Below, in pieces: positions 58,231 through 64,000 of a DNA stretch of 64,000 nt. The stretch comes from Nymphaea colorata (taxonomy: Eukaryota > Streptophyta > Magnoliopsida > Nymphaeales > Nymphaeaceae). The stretch covers positions 10,537,952-10,601,951 of the forward strand of contig NC_045142.1 in the NCBI RefSeq assembly GCF_008831285.2, given 5' to 3'. The notes under the pieces are model-generated. The model ran no database searches. It worked only from the letters and a program-made list of their open reading frames with translations, and was not told the origin of the DNA. A program made the translations under genes and the position numbers. Position 1 is the first letter of the stretch. Every line of letters begins with the position of its first letter.

Positions 58231-58547
58231 AGAGCCACTCAAGGCAATGTATGCATGCACCGGAGGTGCTGTGCCTATGAAATGCATCAGGCAGCCTTGC
58301 TCAAAGGAGATCCATCCTGGCCTTCCTCATCTCCTTTGATCAAGTTGTGTCCCTTAGAGAGACGAAGGCCTAGATGCATCTCCTTTGAGCAAGGCTGTCT
58401 CTTTTTACACAGCACCAAAATTCACTTAGAGACGAAGGCCAGGATGGGGATATCCCCTTTGATCAGAGGCTGCCTGATGCATTTCGTAGGCGACCTCTTT
58501 TTACACGGCACTCCGACGCAATGCATACGTTGCCTTCGAGTGGCTGT
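58231..58547. repeat. 317-bp foldback inverted repeat
   Basis: The left arm begins AGAGCCACTCAAGGCAATGT and the right arm ends with its near-complement (AATGCATACGTTGCCTTCGAG, then TGGCTGT). The pairing continues inward: CCTATGAAATGCATCAGGCAG near 58,274 against CTGCCTGATGCATTTCGTAGG near 58,470, and ATCCATCCTGGCCTTC near 58,310 against GAAGGCCAGGATGGGGAT near 58,434. The loop of about 100 bp holds further partial copies (TCTCCTTTGAGCAAGGCTG, CTCTTTTTACACAGCAC). No protein is encoded. It is a foldback transposon or MITE, or an inverted duplication that could be transcribed into a long hairpin RNA. Confidence 0.85.
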
Positions 58548-59053
58548 GATTGGACGGAGTGCAGGTCTTTGTAGATCAGATTTTACGATCAATAGCTTCA
58601 AATTCTCCTCAACCGGAGTTCCTTTTTACAAGAAAAAAACGTGGTGCAAGTATGCAGGCTATGCAAGCACGTCCACATTTACAAAGAACTTCATGTGGGT
58701 ACACATCTCTCTCCCTCTCACTCTCTCTATATAAACGAAAAATTCACAATATTACACCTTCGAATTGCAGAAAATGACTGAAACTAACTCAAGCATGAAA
58801 AACATATGTTGGAGGCACATGCAAACTGATCTCTTTCCCTTCAATGAGCAGTAAAACAAGCAGATGTGACATGATAGACATACACCACCGCAGGCCAAAG
58901 ATGGGCCATCTACAGAAGAAGCTTTAAGTGGCATAGCATATCTGGTGTGTTATTATCGGCTTGTTGTCAGTTTGATTTTTACGGGTAATATGCTCCTAGT
59001 CCTTAGTGTGGCACCAAGTTGATGGTGCATTGTCTCTACTTTCAAACCCTTTA
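58548..59053. other. intergenic, nothing recognised
   Basis: A short CT run lies at 58,706-58,730. No gene seen. Confidence 0.5.
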
Positions 59054-59227
59054 GGGGGCATTTGATGGTTTGGAATTGTTGTGCATCAATAAAACTTTCA
59101 AAATCAAATAACAATTCCTCCTCAAACCGGAATGGAATCAAAATTCCAAGTTTTAATTTTCCCAATTTATTAAAAAATGAGCATTCTGATTCTAAAATTC
59201 CATAGTTCTGGTACATCAAATGCTCCA
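59054..59227. mobile_element. Tourist-like MITE
   Basis: 174 bp with ends GGGGGCATTTGATG and CATCAAATGCTCC, nearly perfect inverted repeats. TTA precedes it and ATA follows, a probable decayed TTA target duplication. The interior has GGAATTG/CAATTCC complementarity. The size and termini fit PIF/Harbinger-mobilised MITEs. Confidence 0.65.
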
Positions 59228-59442
59228 TAAAGCAGCCCTACACCTCAAAGCAATGTGCAAATGAGGGGCTCCCACTCATCCAAAGTTGCCTATCTATTAA
59301 GAAATGAAGGTCTAGCTATGAAGATCATAATAAGTAGTAAGAAACTGAACAAAATATGAAAGTCCAGTATGTCTGGGTCAAGGTTTTAAAACTCATTGAC
59401 TTGGGGACTCAACTCAGAGTAAATTGACACGTGACTCGTCGA

Positions 59443-59565
59443 GTCAACTCAGGCACTTGGCCTGGTTTTGGTAACTTCATATTGTCAACTCAGGCACTTT
59501 GCCTGGTTTTGGTAACTTCATATTGTCAACTCAGGCACTTTGCCTGGTTTTGGTAACTTCATATT
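59443..59565. repeat. 41-bp unit repeated three times
   Basis: Units starting GTCAACTCAGGCACTT at 59,443, 59,484 and 59,525. They are near-identical, with one G/T difference in the first. Confidence 0.95.
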
Positions 59566-62269
59566 TTGCATAAAATAGTACATTTGATTCATTATAAGAC
59601 TGATATATTCTACATAACATGTACAATAATGTGCATGGATATATAATATACAGCTTTAGATGTATAATTGTAGTACCTATATTACTAAAGCTTCCATATT
59701 ATATATGCATGTACATTATTCACATATCTTTTATATGCACTGCATTGAAAATTTGAAATAACATCTGGTTTTCATATCATCTATAAGTACATTTGTATAT
59801 ATAATATGCACACTTAGATCATATCCGTAGATGGGTCGGTTAAACCCACCTTTGACTCGGCCTAGTCATTATAATTCCTTTTTACCAGATTGAGAACTGA
59901 GTCACCAAGTTCAGTAAGTGAACTCCGTCGATCACTATACCGAATCAACCTGGTAAAACTGATTACATCGTTTGCTTTCATAATATAACGTGGATCCCAC
60001 AAATCAAGGGAATCTAATTATCTCGTTTGCTTTCATATATAATATAACATGAATATTGCAAATGAGAAACTTCTCACTGGGATAAAACTGATCTCTTATT
60101 TTTGCATTTTTTAAATTTCCATTTCACACAACGGAATCCAAACCATTTGACAAAAATCGGGATACAACTGATTAAAATATATTTTCTATTTTCCGGGTAG
60201 ACCAGAATCTCTATAGTTGAATAAACTATTCAACAAGTTTCACGGCCGACCGTTTCTTGCACCGCACAATGGAACGGTGCAGTCCAATTCGCTGGTAGAA
60301 ACTATAGCATACGACTTAATATAGATGTATAATGAGTTGAGCGAACTCGGGCTTCACTCGAACTCGTTTGTCTCAACTTATTTAGTAAATGAATCAAACT
60401 CGAGCTTGAGTTAAAACTCGAGTTATAAACGAGTCGAGGTCGAGTTTCACAAGCTTGACTTTGCTCGTGTCTGAGTTACACAAGCTTGACTTTGCTCGTG
60501 TCTTCCCTGTTTGTTAAAATTTAGGGGCATGTTAGTAATTTTTAAGAAATTGTAACATCTTTTTTATGGTTTTAGTTTTCATTTAACGAAAAAAAAAATA
60601 TATGAATCAAGTAACACGAGCTTAAACGACTCAAGGTCGAGCTTGCCTCATAAAGCTTGACTTGAACTCGGGTAAGAATGTACATCGAGCTTGGCTCGTT
60701 CGATGTACATTCCTAACCAGCTGCTGTAGACAAAGGAGACAAAGAAAAATGGCATAGAACAGAAGCACAAGATATTACACGTAAAACCCCAAATTTTTTT
60801 AGTAAAAGACCACATGGCAAGAGAAGCCGCTGTTCAAAATGGAAAGCCAATACACCAGCAATAGTTCCTCCACAAGTTTTCAACGCTAATAGCAATCACA
60901 ACAGGTAAAAATCTCCCGTCTCTTTTTCTGTCAAAAAGTTCAAGAAAAGCATGAAAGAAGCACCCAATTTACAAGAATAGAACCCCAAATAGTGCTGCTG
61001 TGATTTCCTCTTTTTACTCTCTGCACCTTCTTCCCTGCCTTTTCTCTTTTTTCTTATTACCCTGATTCTCATTCTTTCTCCTTTCACCATGAAAAAAAGG
61101 TCCTCATAATTGAAGGCCCCACCTAATGTCACCTGAACCCAAGCCCTACGCAGAAGGCTTCGCAGAAATGACTTTTATGGCGCCTTAGAAGGCCTGCCGC
61201 GAAAGGTCTATGGTCCTTAGTGTCAACTGCAGAGTACGCTTAAATTTTTCTTTTCCTCTTAATGTCCAGGATCCATACTAATTACTAATCCACCTATATT
61301 TGCACCTACTTTTGCCTATATACATGACGAAACCTGTATGATTTGGTGAACCTGTTCACCTTTAATGCCGGACATTGTTGTTCAGTCATATGTCACGTCA
61401 TGAGATCCAAATCCACTAGTTTAAGAGTGCTACATTTTTCTTATTCTGGTTGATACCATGTGACCTTTTAGGTTTATTTTGGTTGTATACGAACTCTTTA
61501 TTATGCATGTGAGGGCATATTCAAAGATGTGGAATGGATCTTAGGCTACTCAATTTCCAAAATCAGTTTAGAGAAACGGGGTCCGAATTCGAGACTGAAT
61601 CTGAATTTGATTATGTGAACTGATAATGTCAAGTTCTGCAGAGGTTGGATCCGACCCAAATCCAAACTATTTACATACATAACACAAGGACTGTGAAGCT
61701 TGGTGACGCTAGAAGCAGACACAATGAGATTTGAATTTATAAGTAGCAACGTGCTAGTCGTGGACTTTCTAGGACTGCGAACACCTCTTGGATCATTTTC
61801 TAGCATGATAATTAGTAAAGTTACCCAATGTAGCGGAGTCCACAAGGGCTTCACACATAGCATAAAGCCTTCAGGTTGAAGGTGGTTTAGAATTCAATTC
61901 AGATCTTTTGCCATAAGATTGAAGCAGGTGAAGAATGAAGTACATCACCCCTTCTAAACAGTGTGTAAGTGGCCTTTCCTGCATTAAGAAATAGAGGAAA
62001 AAGAAAGAAACAGAAAAAGACTTGTGGGGGTCCAGGTGACGAGGGTTTCCTAGCACCCTCCACCCCACTCCTCATCTCCTTCGGGTAGAAGACATGTTTT
62101 TGGTGCCTCAAAGTGTCACTCCTACCCTACCGCACTTCAACTTGCGTGTTAGTGGCCCTCTTTTGCATCTTAGAAAGTTGATGCCCCAAGAATTTGGGGT
62201 GGTGACTGGCTGCTTAGAGATTAGCTGCCTGCCAGCTAACCGCCCCATCCTAAGAGGCTTTTTTTTTTG
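59566..62269. other. intergenic with a GAGCTCGAGT-type repeat
   Basis: The 60,320-60,700 block is built of CTCGAGCTTGAGTT, GAGTCGAGGTCGAG and AAGCTTGACTTG words, also seen near 1,765-1,870 and 25,895-25,960, and includes a 31-bp tandem duplication at 60,448-60,509. Its left side (TCGAGCTTGGCTCG) and interior are partly complementary. No coding exon was found. Minus-strand ORFs at 60,896-61,132 and 61,546-61,863 are not supported. Confidence 0.45.
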
Positions 62270-62445
62270 GTGGGGCAGGTGTGGAAGGTGTCGATTGACC
62301 CACACCAGCCTCACAAGATTAGTTTAATAAAAATGTTGATGTTTTGATATATTTGATTGTTATACCTGTAAGTGTCCTAAAGAAATTAAAGTTATTGAAT
62401 GAATGCGCCCACCAGAAAAAATTTCTGGCTCCGCTAATGCTCGGA
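62270..62445 (-). mobile_element. hAT-type MITE copy, reverse orientation
   Basis: Read on the minus strand it begins TTAGCGGAGCCAGAAATTTTT, continues with GCATTCATTCAATAACTTTAA, TATAACAATCAAATATATC and TTAAACTAATCTTGTGAGG, and reaches GGCTGGTGTGGG. It is collinear with the plus-strand copy at 2,223-2,401, 60 kb away. The end beside 62,270 is degraded. Confidence 0.65.
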
Positions 62446-62711
62446 GAAGTAGAATCCCACCACCAGTGGTTCTGTTCACCTTTGGCTTTACCACAAGCAG
62501 TTATTGCCATTGCTTAAAAACTTGGCAAGGGACTTGCATCACAGTCATGTTGTTCCCAACCTGTGACTCATGTTAGGGACAAATTATTCTACTTTGTGTG
62601 AAATCTTGTTTGACGTCATGCCCTAGGGCGCTTGTGTGTTGTTCAAACCCTTTGAAAGTGTTGTATAAGTCTGTTATTGGGACTTAACCTTGTGAACTAA
62701 AAGGATGCATT

Positions 62712-63074
62712 TGTTTTACCACCGATCTCAGATCAGCAGTGATCTGAGATCACAAGGATCATACATCCATGGATTCAAGGTCGGACACTCTCTCATCCAC
62801 CCCTAAAATCCATGGTTATTTATATGTAGATTTAAAATCCACAATATTAAGATATCGGTTTGTTTAAACTAAGGATTTTACAAGGCACACCCTTTAATGT
62901 AGTCACGGATTTGAGACCCAAGGCTATCACACATTACATAAGTAAAGTGTATATTAAATTATGTTACATGTAAAAAACCATGGTTTTAAGGTTGGATTGA
63001 GAGGGTCCAGCCTTAAATGTGCAGTTCTAAGACCCCAGTGATCTCGTATCACTGTGAATATGAGATTGACTGTC
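62712..63074. mobile_element. MITE-like element with palindromic ends
   Basis: The left end contains a perfect palindrome, GATCTCAGATCA-gcag-TGATCTGAGATC (62,724-62,751). The reverse complement of the right end contains CAATCTCATATTCACAGTGATACGAGATCAC, shown here only by its matching core CAGTGAT..GAGATCAC, which aligns with the left palindrome. Both ends can therefore fold and also pair with each other. Outer boundaries and target duplication are not resolved. Confidence 0.45.
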
Positions 63075-63189
63075 ATTTGATGGCTATAGGACACGTGAAA
63101 CAGGACACACGTGTCCCGTCTAATCAAATTTTTCATCAAACGATGTCCACATGACAAGTTGGACACGGTTAACAACTAGATACAAATAT

Positions 63190-64000
63190 AAATTATTTTT
63201 TTGTTTCATTCCGTTCCGAGCTAACCCTCGGAATAGACAAGACAGAAGACTCTTCCTCTCCCACCCCCAACGACCACGAGTCCCGACCCCGAGCCCTTGA
63301 CACCATCTCCTTCTCCTCCATCTCCGCCCCCATCTATGCTGCTTTTCTCCTCGCCTCCACCCCCCAGCTGCCTTTCTCCTCCATCTCTGCCCTCGTCTCC
63401 GCCCCCGAGCTGCCCTAGCCCTTCTTGTTTCTTTCCTTCTCCTCCATCGCCCGAGCTGCCCTAGCCCTTTCTATTTATCTCCTTCTCGATGGTGACCATT
63501 GCAGCATCGCTTGCAGCTTCTCAGTGGGCGTCCTTGAGCAGCTCCTCAACAGGGCATCTTCCAGCAGCTCCTGGGCAACGGCTTTCAGCAAGGTAGGGTG
63601 ACCTTCTGCTTTCCAGGTACCAATCTATTCCCATCTCTCTCTCTCTCTCTTTCTCTCTCTTTTTCTTTCCTCTCTCTATTGTTTGATTCTATTGTGAATG
63701 GTAGCTAAAGCCCTTTTGCATTTGTTGCAAATGGCAACGATTGGGATACTGGATTTGGGTTTTTTACTATTGAATGGAAGATGCTCCCAAAATGTTTGTG
63801 GAAAAGCTTGACCGAAATCTTGTATCGTGATCAGCATAGTGTGCACAGTGAAATGTCTGTGCACAAATGTTTGTGGAAAAGCTTGACCGAAATCTTGTAT
63901 CGTGATCAGCATAGTGTGCACAGTGAAATGTCTGTGCACATGTATGTTGTATATTTATTTGAGTCTATCATCAACGAGATCACCTTTTGCTTCCAAGATC
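63190..64000. other. right edge: C-rich tract, no gene assigned
   Basis: 63,240-63,480 is a C-rich tract with repeating CTCCTCCATC and CCCGAGCTGCCCTAGCCC phrases, a decayed minisatellite. A short ORF at 63,488-63,595 (MVTIAASLAASQWASLSSS) ends at a TAG that overlaps a possible GTAGGG donor, so a first exon of a gene running off the window cannot be excluded. (CT)n occurs at 63,634-63,664. Confidence 0.4.
63790..63939. repeat. 75-bp tandem duplication
   Basis: Two identical 75-bp units (63,790-63,864 and 63,865-63,939) starting AAATGTTTGTGGAAAAG. Each contains GTGCACAGTGAAATGTCTGTGC, quoted only by its ends GTGCACAG and CTGTGCAC, which form an inverted pair. The length is a multiple of three, which explains the duplicated peptide in the reverse frame. 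Confidence 0.95.

Noticed and set aside
1-64000. tRNA, rRNA, CRISPR, operon or bacterial insertion
   Set aside because: I scanned for tRNA T-loop/anticodon patterns, rRNA text and spaced direct repeats and saw none that hold up. The spaced repeats present are tandem duplications or microsatellites.

Overview
This is a nuclear genomic window from a flowering plant. The evidence is multi-exon genes with GT..AG introns, a plastid-targeted ADP-glucose pyrophosphorylase large subunit, a secreted plant-type endo-mannanase, Ty1/copia LTR retrotransposons primed by initiator tRNA-Met, and many small MITE-type elements in AT-rich DNA. I cannot name the species from sequence alone. I saw no tRNA, rRNA, CRISPR or bacterial feature.

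Layout. 1-10.7 kb is intergenic DNA with several MITEs (hAT-like and Tourist-like), AT microsatellites and short tandem duplications. 10,749-17,240 is an old, decayed Ty1/copia element on the minus strand. Its LTRs differ at about 8% of positions, its integrase core is deleted, and its leader carries a nearly perfect 505-bp tandem duplication packed with CGGT motifs plus a GC-rich block. 17,551-22,983 is a second, much younger copia element (TNT1-94/Tork-like), also on the minus strand. Its LTRs are 683 bp and differ at about 12 positions, and its gag-pol is broken by two stops and two frameshifts. The 310 bp between the two elements hold a coding-like ORF of unknown identity. 23-34 kb is repeat-rich intergenic DNA.

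34.0-45.8 kb holds the main gene, the plastidial ADP-glucose pyrophosphorylase large subunit (plus strand, 15 coding exons, 533 aa), with a TATA box, a probable intron-containing 5' UTR and a 4.6-kb first coding intron. 45.8-52.0 kb is intergenic with hAT MITEs, one of them nested. 52.0-54.7 kb holds a secreted GH5 endo-beta-1,4-mannanase (minus strand, 5 exons, 417 aa). The two genes converge tail to tail. 54.7-64 kb is intergenic, with a long foldback inverted repeat, Tourist-like and hAT-like MITEs, tandem repeats and a C-rich tract at the right edge.

The two genes are not an operon and need not be co-regulated. One makes the glucosyl donor for starch in the plastid, and the other cuts mannans in the cell wall. 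The best leads are a hAT-type MITE family with an internal hairpin and intact 8-bp target duplications, the recent leader duplication inside an old copia element, the foldback at 58.2 kb, and the catalytic-type Arg/Lys pair kept in the AGPase large subunit.
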